A DNA stretch of 64,000 nucleotides from Lutraria lutraria (GCA_964023205.1 OZ026840.1:26726064-26790063); one strand, 5' to 3'; shown: positions 50,992-64,000, counted from the first letter of the stretch. Notes: a model not told the origin generated them from the letters alone. A program made the numbers and translations.

Positions 50992-52293
50992 GTAAAACAT
51001 GTCAAGTGTACAGTAATATGAAACCAATCAACCGAACACGTGCACTAATACCTTGATATATATGTTCCGATTCTCGTCAGACAGTGTGCCGCTGTGGCGC
51101 AGTCGGTAGAGCGTCGGACATTGAAAGCTTTCGTATACATTTTGTGGCGGGTTCGAGCCCAGCCAAGTGTCAATTTTTTATTTTTTTTATTTAGCGTTAT
51201 ACAGGCTACAAAGCGTTACGCAATCGCTTGGAGTTTGTTTCTTGCAATTAAGAATGAAATAGAAACAACATATTGTGTACGTTTTGCATTAATACTCAGT
51301 TACTACTTGTACAATTGTGTCTAGCGGTACGACGGATATATTTCTACTCTAAGTTCGCTAAATATCTATTAATTGCAGATCTCTGCAATAATAGCGATTG
51401 CTATTCGCATATCACAAGGGGCTTACTTAAACGAAACCAGCCACATGACGTTAGTTTGATATGTTGCACTATGCACCAGTCAATGCTATTGTATCGTGCT
51501 ATTATTACGTGTTGGGTTATTGTCGTTGGCAACAATGTGCATAATTATGGTATATAGGTATCTTAGTGTGAATTTCACAAGCAGCGCGGGTCGTAGATGG
51601 ACTTGTCTATGTTCTTTAGTGGTTGAAACTGAACGATTTCATTTGATATTAGTTATATAGAGACTGAGCATGTACGGTTACATGGGTATGTAAGACGGAC
51701 ATATGGTGAATCAGTATACATGCAATAGTTGAGTAAGTGTAATGGTTAGTTAGTGCATGCACATTGGTGTGCTTGCATTACCGAATTGCATTTGTTTAAA
51801 AACTATCAGTCTGAGAAAAGTGGAACCGACTAATCGCAGAACAATTCCAAATCGAATGAGGGAGACCAGGCACCGCATTGAAATTGTGTATGCTATATTT
51901 GCGAACTTAACACATTAAGAATGTAAGTAAGCAGATGCGGAGAGAACTGTCTGACTGATTTGGGGGCCGTCTTGTGTCAAACACCCCCCTACGCCCCATG
52001 CTTGGTAGGAACTATATAAGCCCGGATATGTGTAAGAATACGACTTAACTGAAAATGTCATTCATCGTTTTACAATCTCAGATTGCATGCAGTTGGTAGA
52101 TATATACTTGGTAAGATGCACACATTTTTTGTCACACCCTGTAGGTAACAAACACGCATAAGCGTGCATCGTCAACAAAGGGAAGTAACCCAATTGCGTA
52201 CAGGAAACGCACAACCAGAGTATCTAGGACTGCATGGGAAATGGTTATATGGTCATATATCCACGTATGCATGTTATAATAAATTTTGAAAGC
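50992..52293 (+). repeat. Monomer 40
   Basis: tRNA-like element at 51088-51171 with CCCAGCCAAGTG after the B box (51161 and 51166), weakening the hairpin. Six C in the GC block near 51984 mark the start of the 5,204-bp block. Confidence 0.96.
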
Positions 52294-53594
52294 GTAAAAC
52301 ATGTCAAGTTTACAGTAATATGAAACCAATCAACCGAACACGTGCACAAATACCTTGATATATATGTTCCGATTCTCGTCAGACAGTGTGCCGCTGTGGC
52401 GCAGTCGGTAGAGCGTCGGACATTGAAAGCTTTCGTGTACATTTTGTGGCGGGTTCGAGCCCGGCCACGTGTCAATTTTTTGTTTTTTTTATTTAGCGTT
52501 ATACAGGCTACAAAGCGTTACGCAATCGCTTGGAGTTTGTTTCTTGCAATTAAGAATGAAATAGAAACAACATATTGTGTACGTTTTGCATTAATACTCA
52601 GTAACTACTTGTACAATTGTGTCTAGCGGTACGACGGATATATTTCTACTCTAAGTTCGCTAAATATCTATTAATTGCAGATCTCTGCAATAATAGCGAT
52701 TGCTATTCGCATATCACAAGGGGCTTACTTAAACGAAACCAGCCACATGACGTTAGTTTGATATGTTGCACTATGCACCAGTCAATGCTATTGTATCGTG
52801 CTATTATTACGTGTTGGGTTATTGTCGTTGGCAACAATGTGCATAATTATGGTATATAGGTATCTTAGTGTGAATTTCACAAGCAGCGCGGGTCGTAGAT
52901 GGACTTGTCTATGTTCTTTAGTGGTTGAAACTGAACGATTTCATTTGATATTAGTTATATAGAGACTGAGCATGTACGGTTACATGGGTATGTAAGACGG
53001 ACATATGGTGAATCAGTATACATGCAATAGTTGAGTAAGTGTAATGGTTAGTTAGTGCATGCACATTGGTGTGCTTGCATTACCGAATTGCATTTGTTTA
53101 AAAACTATCAGTCTGAGAAAAGTGGAACCGACTAATCGCAGAACAATTCCAAATCGAATGAGGGAGACCAGGCACCGCATTGAAATTGTGTATGCTATAT
53201 TTGCGAACTTAACACATTAAGAATGTAAGTAAGCAGATGCGGAGAGAACTGTCTGACTGATTTGGGGGCCGTCTTGTGTCAAACACCCCCTACGCCCCAT
53301 GCTTGGTAGGAACTATATAAGCCCGGATATGTGTAAGAATACGACTTAACTGAAAATGTCATTCATCGTTTTACAATCTCAGATTGCATGCAGTTGGTAG
53401 ATATATACTTGGTAAGATGCACACATTTTTTGTCACACCCTGTAGGTAACAAACACGCATAAGCGTGCATCGTCAACAAAGGGAAGTAACCCAATTGCGT
53501 ACAGGAAACGCACAACCAGAGTATCTAGGACTGCATGGGAAATGGTTATATGGTCATATATCCACGTATGCATGTTATAATAAATTTTGAAAGC
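52294..53594 (+). repeat. Monomer 41
   Basis: tRNA-like element at 52390-52473, T6-G-T8 tract. AGTAACTAC near 52600 is shared only with monomer 45. Confidence 0.96.
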
Positions 53595-54895
53595 GTAAAA
53601 CATGTCAAGTTTACAGTAATATGAAACCAATCAACCGAACACGTGCACAAATACCTTGATATATATGTTCCGATTCTCGTCAGACAGTGTGCCGCTGTGG
53701 CGCAGTCGGTAGAGCGTCGGACATTGAAAGCTTTCGTGTACATTTTGTGGCGGGTTCGAGCCCGGCCACGTGTCAATTTTTTATTTTTTTTATTTAGCGT
53801 TATACAGGCTACAAAGCGTTACGCAATCGCTTGTAGTTTGTTTCTTGCAATTAAGAATGAAATAGAAACAACATATTGTGTACGTTTTGCATTAATACTC
53901 AGTTACTACTTGTACAATTGTGTCTAGCGGTACGACGGATATATTTCTACTCTAAGTTCGCTAAATATCTATTAATTGCAGATCTCTGCAATAATAGCGA
54001 TTGCTATTCGCATATCACAAGGGGCTTACTTAAACGAAACCAGCCACATGGCGTTAGTTTGATATGTTGCACTATGCACCAGTCAATGCTATTGTATCGT
54101 GCTATTATTACGTGTTGGGTTATTGTCGTTGGCAACAATGTGCATAATTATGGTATATAGGTATCTTAGTGTGAATTTCACAAGCAGCGCGGGTCGTAGA
54201 TGAACTTGTCTATGTTCTTTAGTGGTTGAAACTGAACGATTTCATTTGATATTAGTTATATAGAGACTGAGCATGTACGGTTACATGGGTATGTAAGACG
54301 GACATATGGTGAATCAGTATACATGCAATAGTTGAGTAAGTGTAATGGTTAATTAGTGCATGCACATTGGTGTGCTTGCATTACCGAATTGCATTTGTTT
54401 AAAAACTATCAGTCTGAGAAAAGTGGAACCGACTAATCGCAGAACAATTCCAAATCGAATGAGGGAGACCAGGCACCGCATTGAAATTGTGTATGCTATA
54501 TTTGCGAACTTAACACATTAAGAATGTAAGTAAGCAGATGCGGAGAGAACTGTCTGACTGATTTGGGGGCCGTCTTGTGTCAAACACCCCCTACGCCCCA
54601 TGCTTGGTAGGAACTATATAAGCCCGGATATGTGTAAGAATACGACTTAACTGAAAATGTCATTCATCGTTTTACAATCTCAGATTGCATGCAGTTGGTA
54701 GATATATACTTGGTAAGATGCACACATTTTTTGTCACACCCTGTAGGTAACAAACACGCATAAGCGTGCATCGTCAACAAAGGGAAGTAACCCAATTGCG
54801 TACAGGAAACGCACAACCAGAGTATCTAGTACTGCATGGGAAATGGTTATATGGTCATATATCCACGTATGCATGTTATAATAAATTTTGAAAGC
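53595..54895 (+). repeat. Monomer 42
   Basis: tRNA-like element at 53691-53774. CTTGTAGTTTG and TAGATGAACTT are shared with monomer 46. Confidence 0.96.
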
Positions 54896-56195
54896 GTAAA
54901 ACATGTCAAGTTTACAGTAATATGAAACCAATCAACCGAACACGTGCACAAATACCTTGATATATATGTTCCGATTCTCGTCAGACAGTGTGCCGCTGTG
55001 GCGCAGTCGGTAGAGCGTCGGACATTGAAAGCTTTCGTGTACATTTTGTGGCGGGTTCGAGCCCGGCCACTTGTCAATTTTTTATTTTTTTTATTTAGCG
55101 TTATACAGGCTACAAAGCGTTACGCAATCGCTTGGAGTTTGTTTCTTGTAATTAAGAATGAATAGAAACAACATATTGTGTACGTTTTGCATTAATACTC
55201 AGTTACTACTTGTACAATTGTGTCTAGCGGTACGACCGATATATTTCTACTCTAAGTTCGCTAAATATCTATTAATTGCAGATCTCTGCAATAATAGCGA
55301 TTGCTATTCGCATATCACAAGGGGCTTACTTAAACGAAACCAGCCACATGGCGTTAGTTTGATATGTTGCACTATGCACCAGTCAATGCTATTGTATCGT
55401 GCTATTATTACGTGTTGGGTTATTGTCGTTGGCAACAATGTGCATAATTATGGTATATAGGTATCTTAGTGTGAATTTCACAAGCAGCGCGGGTCGTATA
55501 TGGACTTGTCTATGTTCTTTAGTGGTTGAAACTGAACGATTTCATTTGATATTAGTTATATAGAGACTGAGCATGTACGGTTACATGGGTATGTAAGACG
55601 GACATATGGTGAATCAGTATACATGCAATAGTTGAGTAAGTATAATGGTTTGTTAGTGCATGCACATTGGTGTGCTTGCATTACCGAATTGCATTTGTTT
55701 AAAAACTATCAGTCTGAGAAAAGTGGAACCGACTAATCGCAGAACAATTCCAAATCGAATGAGGGAGACCAGGCACCGCATTGAAATTGTGTATGCTATA
55801 TTTACGAACTTAACACATTAAGAATGTAAGTAAGCAGATGCGGAGAGAACTGTCTGACTGATTTGGGGGCCGTCTTGTGTCAAACACCCCCTACGCCCCA
55901 TGCTTGGTAGGAACTATATAAGCCCGGATATGTGTAAGAATACGACTTAACTGAAAATGTCATTCATCGTTTTACAATCTCAGATTGCATGCAGTTGGTA
56001 GATATATACTTGGTAAGATGCACACATTTTTTGTCACACCCTGTAGGTAACAAACACGCATAAGCGTGCATCGTCAACAAAGGGAAGTAACCCAATTGCG
56101 TACAGGAAACGCACAACCAGAGTATCTAGTACTGCATGGGAAATGGTTATATGGTCATATATCCACGTATGCATGTTATAATAAATTTTGAAAGC
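54896..56195 (+). repeat. Monomer 43
   Basis: tRNA-like element at 54992-55075, CACTTG end. A one-base deletion at about 55160 and ACGACCGAT are shared with monomer 47. Confidence 0.96.
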
Positions 56196-57497
56196 GTAAA
56201 ACATGTCAAGTTTACAGTAATATGAAACCAATCAACCGAACACGTGCACAAATACCTTGATATATATGTTCCGATTCTCGTCAGACAGTGTGCCGCTGTG
56301 GCGCAGTCGGTAGAGCGTCGGACATTGAAAGCTTTCGTGTACATTTTGTGGCGGGTTCGAGCCCGGCCACGTGTCAATTTTTTATTTTTTTTATTTAGCG
56401 TTATACAGGCTACAAAGCGTTACGCAATCGCTTGGAGTTTGTTTCTTGCAATTAAGAATGAAATAGAAACAACATATTGTGTACGTTTTGCATTAATACT
56501 CAGTTACTACTTGTACAATTGTGTCTAGCGGTACGACGGATATATTTCTACTCTAAGTTCGCTAAATATCTATTAATTGCAGATCTCTGCAATAATAGCG
56601 ATTGCTATTCGCATATCACAAGGGGCTTACTTAAACGAAACCAGCCACATGACGTTAGTTTGATATGTTGCACTATGCACCAGTCAATGCTATTGTATCG
56701 TGCTATTATTACGTGTTGGGTTATTGTCGTTGGCAACAATGTGCATAATTATGGTATATAGGTATCTTAGTGTGAATTTCACAAGCAGCGCGGGTCGTAG
56801 ATGGACTTGTCTATGTTCTTTAGTGGTTGAAACTGAACGATTTCATTTGATATTAGTTATATAGAGACTGAGCATGTACGGTTACATGGGTATGTAAGAC
56901 GGACATATGGTGAATCAGTATACATGCAATAGTTGAGTAAGTGTAATGGTTAGTTAGTGCATGCACATTGGTGTGCTTGCATTACCGAATTGCATTTGTT
57001 TAAAAACTATCAGTCTGAGAAAAGTGGAACCGACTAATCGCAGAACAATTCCAAATCGAATGAGGGAGACCAGGCACCGCATTGAAATTGTGTATGCTAT
57101 ATTTACGAACTTAACACATTAAGAATGTAAGTAAGCAGATGCGGAGAGAACTGTCTGACTGATTTGGGGGCCGTCTTGTGTCAAACACCCCCCTACGCCC
57201 CATGCTTGGTAGGAACTATATAAGCCCGGATATGTGTAAGAATACGACTTAACTGAAAATGTCATTCATCGTTTTACAATCTCAGATTGCATGCAGTTGG
57301 TAGATATATACTTGGTAAGATGCACACATTTTTTGTCACACCCTGTAGGTAACAAACACGCATAAGCGTGCATCGTCAACAAAGGGAAGTAACCCAATTG
57401 CGTACAGGAAACGCACAACCAGAGTATCTAGGACTGCATGGGAAATGGTTATATGGTCATATATCCACGTATGCATGTTATAATAAATTTTGAAAGC
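56196..57497 (+). repeat. Monomer 44
   Basis: tRNA-like element at 56292-56375. CATGACG and TTTACGAAC; its GC block has six C, which marks the beginning of the second 5,204-bp copy. Confidence 0.96.
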
Positions 57498-58798
57498 GTA
57501 AAACATGTCAAGTTTACAGTAATATGAAACCAATCAACCGAACACGTGCACAAATACCTTGATATATATGTTCCGATTCTCGTCAGACAGTGTGCCGCTG
57601 TGGCGCAGTCGGTAGAGCGTCGGACATTGAAAGCTTTCGTGTACATTTTGTGGCGGGTTCGAGCCCGGCCACGTGTCAATTTTTTGTTTTTTTTATTTAG
57701 CGTTATACAGGCTACAAAGCGTTACGCAATCGCTTGGAGTTTGTTTCTTGCAATTAAGAATGAAATAGAAACAACATATTGTGTACGTTTTGCATTAATA
57801 CTCAGTAACTACTTGTACAATTGTGTCTAGCGGTACGACGGATATATTTCTACTCTAAGTTCGCTAAATATCTATTAATTGCAGATCTCTGCAATAATAG
57901 CGATTGCTATTCGCATATCACAAGGGGCTTACTTAAACGAAACCAGCCACATGACGTTAGTTTGATATGTTGCACTATGCACCAGTCAATGCTATTGTAT
58001 CGTGCTATTATTACGTGTTGGGTTATTGTCGTTGGCAACAATGTGCATAATTATGGTATATAGGTATCTTAGTGTGAATTTCACAAGCAGCGCGGGTCGT
58101 AGATGGACTTGTCTATGTTCTTTAGTGGTTGAAACTGAACGATTTCATTTGATATTAGTTATATAGAGACTGAGCATGTACGGTTACATGGGTATGTAAG
58201 ACGGACATATGGTGAATCAGTATACATGCAATAGTTGAGTAAGTGTAATGGTTAGTTAGTGCATGCACATTGGTGTGCTTGCATTACCGAATTGCATTTG
58301 TTTAAAAACTATCAGTCTGAGAAAAGTGGAACCGACTAATCGCAGAACAATTCCAAATCGAATGAGGGAGACCAGGCACCGCATTGAAATTGTGTATGCT
58401 ATATTTGCGAACTTAACACATTAAGAATGTAAGTAAGCAGATGCGGAGAGAACTGTCTGACTGATTTGGGGGCCGTCTTGTGTCAAACACCCCCTACGCC
58501 CCATGCTTGGTAGGAACTATATAAGCCCGGATATGTGTAAGAATACGACTTAACTGAAAATGTCATTCATCGTTTTACAATCTCAGATTGCATGCAGTTG
58601 GTAGATATATACTTGGTAAGATGCACACATTTTTTGTCACACCCTGTAGGTAACAAACACGCATAAGCGTGCATCGTCAACAAAGGGAAGTAACCCAATT
58701 GCGTACAGGAAACGCACAACCAGAGTATCTAGGACTGCATGGGAAATGGTTATATGGTCATATATCCACGTATGCATGTTATAATAAATTTTGAAAGC
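57498..58798 (+). repeat. Monomer 45
   Basis: tRNA-like element at 57594-57677. Duplicate of monomer 41. Confidence 0.96.
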
Positions 58799-60099
58799 GT
58801 AAAACATGTCAAGTTTACAGTAATATGAAACCAATCAACCGAACACGTGCACAAATACCTTGATATATATGTTCCGATTCTCGTCAGACAGTGTGCCGCT
58901 GTGGCGCAGTCGGTAGAGCGTCGGACATTGAAAGCTTTCGTGTACATTTTGTGGCGGGTTCGAGCCCGGCCACGTGTCAATTTTTTATTTTTTTTATTTA
59001 GCGTTATACAGGCTACAAAGCGTTACGCAATCGCTTGTAGTTTGTTTCTTGCAATTAAGAATGAAATAGAAACAACATATTGTGTACGTTTTGCATTAAT
59101 ACTCAGTTACTACTTGTACAATTGTGTCTAGCGGTACGACGGATATATTTCTACTCTAAGTTCGCTAAATATCTATTAATTGCAGATCTCTGCAATAATA
59201 GCGATTGCTATTCGCATATCACAAGGGGCTTACTTAAACGAAACCAGCCACATGGCGTTAGTTTGATATGTTGCACTATGCACCAGTCAATGCTATTGTA
59301 TCGTGCTATTATTACGTGTTGGGTTATTGTCGTTGGCAACAATGTGCATAATTATGGTATATAGGTATCTTAGTGTGAATTTCACAAGCAGCGCGGGTCG
59401 TAGATGAACTTGTCTATGTTCTTTAGTGGTTGAAACTGAACGATTTCATTTGATATTAGTTATATAGAGACTGAGCATGTACGGTTACATGGGTATGTAA
59501 GACGGACATATGGTGAATCAGTATACATGCAATAGTTGAGTAAGTGTAATGGTTAATTAGTGCATGCACATTGGTGTGCTTGCATTACCGAATTGCATTT
59601 GTTTAAAAACTATCAGTCTGAGAAAAGTGGAACCGACTAATCGCAGAACAATTCCAAATCGAATGAGGGAGACCAGGCACCGCATTGAAATTGTGTATGC
59701 TATATTTGCGAACTTAACACATTAAGAATGTAAGTAAGCAGATGCGGAGAGAACTGTCTGACTGATTTGGGGGCCGTCTTGTGTCAAACACCCCCTACGC
59801 CCCATGCTTGGTAGGAACTATATAAGCCCGGATATGTGTAAGAATACGACTTAACTGAAAATGTCATTCATCGTTTTACAATCTCAGATTGCATGCAGTT
59901 GGTAGATATATACTTGGTAAGATGCACACATTTTTTGTCACACCCTGTAGGTAACAAACACGCATAAGCGTGCATCGTCAACAAAGGGAAGTAACCCAAT
60001 TGCGTACAGGAAACGCACAACCAGAGTATCTAGTACTGCATGGGAAATGGTTATATGGTCATATATCCACGTATGCATGTTATAATAAATTTTGAAAGC
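58799..60099 (+). repeat. Monomer 46
   Basis: tRNA-like element at 58895-58978. Duplicate of monomer 42. Confidence 0.96.
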
Positions 60100-61399
60100 G
60101 TAAAACATGTCAAGTTTACAGTAATATGAAACCAATCAACCGAACACGTGCACAAATACCTTGATATATATGTTCCGATTCTCGTCAGACAGTGTGCCGC
60201 TGTGGCGCAGTCGGTAGAGCGTCGGACATTGAAAGCTTTCGTGTACATTTTGTGGCGGGTTCGAGCCCGGCCACTTGTCAATTTTTTATTTTTTTTATTT
60301 AGCGTTATACAGGCTACAAAGCGTTACGCAATCGCTTGGAGTTTGTTTCTTGTAATTAAGAATGAATAGAAACAACATATTGTGTACGTTTTGCATTAAT
60401 ACTCAGTTACTACTTGTACAATTGTGTCTAGCGGTACGACCGATATATTTCTACTCTAAGTTCGCTAAATATCTATTAATTGCAGATCTCTGCAATAATA
60501 GCGATTGCTATTCGCATATCACAAGGGGCTTACTTAAACGAAACCAGCCACATGGCGTTAGTTTGATATGTTGCACTATGCACCAGTCAATGCTATTGTA
60601 TCGTGCTATTATTACGTGTTGGGTTATTGTCGTTGGCAACAATGTGCATAATTATGGTATATAGGTATCTTAGTGTGAATTTCACAAGCAGCGCGGGTCG
60701 TATATGGACTTGTCTATGTTCTTTAGTGGTTGAAACTGAACGATTTCATTTGATATTAGTTATATAGAGACTGAGCATGTACGGTTACATGGGTATGTAA
60801 GACGGACATATGGTGAATCAGTATACATGCAATAGTTGAGTAAGTATAATGGTTTGTTAGTGCATGCACATTGGTGTGCTTGCATTACCGAATTGCATTT
60901 GTTTAAAAACTATCAGTCTGAGAAAAGTGGAACCGACTAATCGCAGAACAATTCCAAATCGAATGAGGGAGACCAGGCACCGCATTGAAATTGTGTATGC
61001 TATATTTACGAACTTAACACATTAAGAATGTAAGTAAGCAGATGCGGAGAGAACTGTCTGACTGATTTGGGGGCCGTCTTGTGTCAAACACCCCCTACGC
61101 CCCATGCTTGGTAGGAACTATATAAGCCCGGATATGTGTAAGAATACGACTTAACTGAAAATGTCATTCATCGTTTTACAATCTCAGATTGCATGCAGTT
61201 GGTAGATATATACTTGGTAAGATGCACACATTTTTTGTCACACCCTGTAGGTAACAAACACGCATAAGCGTGCATCGTCAACAAAGGGAAGTAACCCAAT
61301 TGCGTACAGGAAACGCACAACCAGAGTATCTAGTACTGCATGGGAAATGGTTATATGGTCATATATCCACGTATGCATGTTATAATAAATTTTGAAAGC
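60100..61399 (+). repeat. Monomer 47
   Basis: tRNA-like element at 60196-60279. Duplicate of monomer 43, including its one-base deletion. Confidence 0.96.
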
Positions 61400-62700
61400 G
61401 TAAAACATGTCAAGTTTACAGTAATATGAAACCAATCAACCGAACACGTGCACAAATACCTTGATATATATGTTCCGATTCTCGTCAGACAGTGTGCCGC
61501 TGTGGCGCAGTCGGTAGAGCGTCGGACATTGAAAGCTTTCGTGTACATTTTGTGGCGGGTTCGAGCCCGGCCACGTGTCAATTTTTTATTTTTTTTATTT
61601 AGCGTTATACAGGCTACAAAGCGTTACGCAATCGCTTGGAGTTTGTTTCTTGCAATTAAGAATGAAATAGAAACAACATATTGTGTACGTTTTGCATTAA
61701 TACTCAGTTACTACTTGTACAATTGTGTCTAGCGGTACGACGGATATATTTCTACTCTAAGTTCGCTAAATATCTATTAATTGCAGATCTCTGCAATAAT
61801 AGCGATTGCTATTCGCATATCACAAGGGGCTTACTTAAACGAAACCAGCCACATGACGTTAGTTTGATATGTTGCACTATGCACCAGTCAATGCTATTGT
61901 ATCGTGCTATTATTACGTGTTGGGTTATTGTCGTTGGCAACAATGTGCATAATTATGGTATATAGGTATCTTAGTGTGAATTTCACAAGCAGCGCGGGTC
62001 GTAGATGGACTTGTCTATGTTCTTTAGTGGTTGAAACTGAACGATTTCATTTGATATTAGTTATATAGAGACTGAGCATGTACGGTTACATGGGTATGTA
62101 AGACGGACATATGGTGAATCAGTATACATGCAATAGTTGAGTAAGTGTAATGGTTAGTTAGTGCATGCACATTGGTGTGCTTGCATTACCGAATTGCATT
62201 TGTTTAAAAACTATCAGTCTGAGAAAAGTGGAACCGACTAATCGCAGAACAATTCCAAATCGAATGAGGGAGACCAGGCACCGCATTGAAATTGTGTATG
62301 CTATATTTACGAACTTAACACATTAAGAATGTAAGTAAGCAGATGCGGAGAGAACTGTCTGACTGATTTGGGGGCCGTCTTGTGTCAAACACCCCCTACG
62401 CCCCATGCTTGGTAGGAACTATATAAGCCCGGATATGTGTAAGAATACGACTTAACTGAAAATGTCATTCATCGTTTTACAATCTCAGATTGCATGCAGT
62501 TGGTAGATATATACTTGGTAAGATGCACACATTTTTTGTCACACCCTGTAGGTAACAAACACGCATAAGCGTGCATCGTCAACAAAGGGAAGTAACCCAA
62601 TTGCGTACAGGAAACGCACAACCAGAGTATGTAGGACTGCATGGGAAATGGTTATATGGTCATATATCCACGTATGCATGTTATAATAAATTTTGAAAGC
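61400..62700 (+). repeat. Monomer 48
   Basis: tRNA-like element at 61496-61579. Duplicate of monomer 44 up to the GC block, where it returns to five C. GAGTATGTAGG near 62625 is private. Confidence 0.96.
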
Positions 62701-64000
62701 GTAAAACATGTCAAGTTTACAGTAATATGAAACCAATCAACCGAACACGTGCACAAATACCTTGATATATATGTTCCGATTCTCGTCAGACAGTGTGCCG
62801 CTGTGGCGCAGTCGGTAGAGCGTCGGACATTGAAAGCTTTCGTGTACATTTTGTGGCGGGTTCGAGCCCGGCCACGTGTCAATTTTTTATTTTTTTTATT
62901 TAGCGTTATACAGGCTACAAAGCGTTACGCAATCGCTTGGAGTTTGTTTCTTGCAATTAAGAATGAAATAGAAACAACATATTGTGTACGTTTTGCATTA
63001 ATACTCAGTTACTACTTGTACAATTGTGTCTAGCGGTACGACGGATATATTTCTACTCTAAGTTCGCTAAATATCTATTAATTGCAGATCTCTGCAATAA
63101 TAGCGATTGCTATTCGCATATCACAAGGGGCTTACTTAAACGAAACCAGCCACATGGCGTTAGTTTGATATGTTGCACTATGCACCAGTCAATGCTATTG
63201 TATCGTGCTATTATTACGTGTTGGGTTATTGTCGTTGGCAACAATGTGCATAATTATGGTATATAGGTATCTTAGTGTGAATTTCACAAGCAGCGCGGGT
63301 CGTAGATGGACTTGTCTATGTTCTTTAGTGGTTGAAACTGAACGATTTCATTTGATATTAGTTATATAGAGACTGAGCATGTACGGTTACATGGGTATGT
63401 AAGACGGACATATGGTGAATCAGTATACATGCAATAGTTGAGTAAGTGTAATGGTTAGTTAGTGCATGCACATTGGTGTGCTTGCATTACCGAATTGCAT
63501 TTGTTTAAAAACTATCAGTCTGAGAAAAGTGGAACCGACTAATCGCAGAACAATTCCAAATCGAATGAGGGAGACCAGGCACCGCATTGAAATTGTGTAT
63601 GCTATATTTGCGAACTTAACACATTAAGAATGTAAGTAAGCAGATGCGGAGAGAACTGTCTGACTGATTTGGGGGCCGTCTTGTGTCAAACACCCCCTAC
63701 GCCCCATGCTTGGTAGGAACTATATAAGCCCGGATATGTGTAAGAATACGACTTAACTGAAAATGTCATTCATCGTTTTACAATCTCAGATTGCATGCAG
63801 TTGGTAGATATATTCTTGGTAAGATGCACACATTTTTTGTCACACCCTGTAGGTAACAAACACGCATAAGCGTGCATCGTCAACAAAGGGAAGTAACCCA
63901 ATTGCGTACAGGAAACGCACAACCAGAGTATCTAGGACTGCATGGGAAATGGTTATATGGTCATATATCCACGTATGCATGTTATAATAAATTTTGAAAG
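62701..64000 (+). repeat. Monomer 49 (runs to the window end)
   Basis: tRNA-like element at 62797-62880. It stops at TTTTGAAAG, a base or so short of a full copy, so the array continues beyond the window. GATATATTCTTGG near 63810 is private. Confidence 0.95.

Larger units (their letters stand above)
51984..62390 (+). repeat. 5,204-bp four-monomer tandem duplication
   Basis: Monomers 41-44 and 45-48 match at fixed spacing 5,204: the T5-G-T8 tract, AGTAACTAC, CTTGTAGTTTG, TAGATGAAC, the one-base deletion GAATGAATAG (55156/60360), ACGACCGAT and TTTACGAAC. The second copy starts between about 57104 and 57185. Few differences exist between copies, so this is the youngest large event in the window. 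Confidence 0.9.
1..64000 (+). repeat. Tandem satellite array, 49 monomers of about 1.3 kb
   Basis: The block beginning GTAAAACATGTCAAG recurs at 1, 1303, 2605, 3827, 5129 and so on to 62701, always on the same strand. Copies differ by scattered substitutions and one-base indels, mostly in the T tracts; by eye the differences are a few percent or less. No unrelated insertion is present. The array is open at both window ends. Within the monomer are a tRNA-like element, paired hairpins, a TATA-containing GC-rich block, an Sm-like site and AATAAA. The family is not one I recognise. It could be a centromeric or other heterochromatic satellite, or a multicopy small-RNA gene cluster; the sequence alone does not decide. 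Confidence 0.98.

Noticed and set aside
1..64000. 5S rRNA, U1-U6 snRNA or known spliced-leader gene in the monomer
   Set aside because: No diagnostic internal sequence of these RNAs was recognised on either strand. Only the generic Sm-like site and hairpin remain, reported as a low-confidence candidate.
1..64000. CRISPR array or prokaryotic operon
   Set aside because: The period is 1.3 kb with no short repeats and unique spacers, there are no cas or other prokaryotic genes, and TATA, A/B-box and AATAAA signals point to a eukaryote.

Overview
The whole window is one tandem satellite array. A monomer of about 1,301 bp is repeated head to tail 49 times, always in the same orientation, with no single-copy DNA between copies, and both window edges cut inside the array. 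Monomers are counted here from the GTAAAACATG at base 1. Lengths are 1,300-1,303 bp except monomer 3 (1,222 bp, internal deletion) and monomers 32 and 34 (1,462 bp each, an internal 161-bp duplication). I see no protein-coding gene: every longer reading frame is a by-product of the repeat, recurs in each copy, and is opened or closed by single-base variants.

This is eukaryotic nuclear DNA, most likely from an animal with little CpG methylation. The reasons are the satellite organisation, an RNA polymerase III type-2 (A box/B box) module with a T-tract terminator, a TATA box and an AATAAA signal in every monomer, an AT-rich composition, and no obvious CpG depletion. I cannot name the species.

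Layout of one monomer, using monomer 2 (1303-2604) as reference: (i) a degenerate tRNA-like element with A box, B box and T tract (1399-1500), with one CACGTG upstream and one overlapping its 3' end; (ii) two abutting perfect hairpins (1684-1717); (iii) spacer with small palindromes (2065-2084 and 2218-2231); (iv) a promoter-like block of CACCCCC, CGCCCC and TATATAAG (2271-2331); (v) downstream of the TATA box, a 14-codon reading frame, an Sm-site-like ATTTTTTG and a 5-bp hairpin (2366-2477); (vi) AATAAA near the monomer end (2589-2594). Each monomer therefore carries signals resembling two transcription units on the same strand, one Pol III-like and one TATA-driven. Neither is shown to be active by the sequence alone.

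Along the array there are two homogenisation domains. Bases 1 to about 28 kb hold mixed subfamilies whose closest relatives lie 4 or 5 monomers apart. From about 29 kb onward the copies share different diagnostic bases and include younger block duplications: a 2,763-bp block around 38.1-43.9 kb and a four-monomer 5,204-bp block around 52.0-62.4 kb. This is the footprint of repeated unequal exchange.
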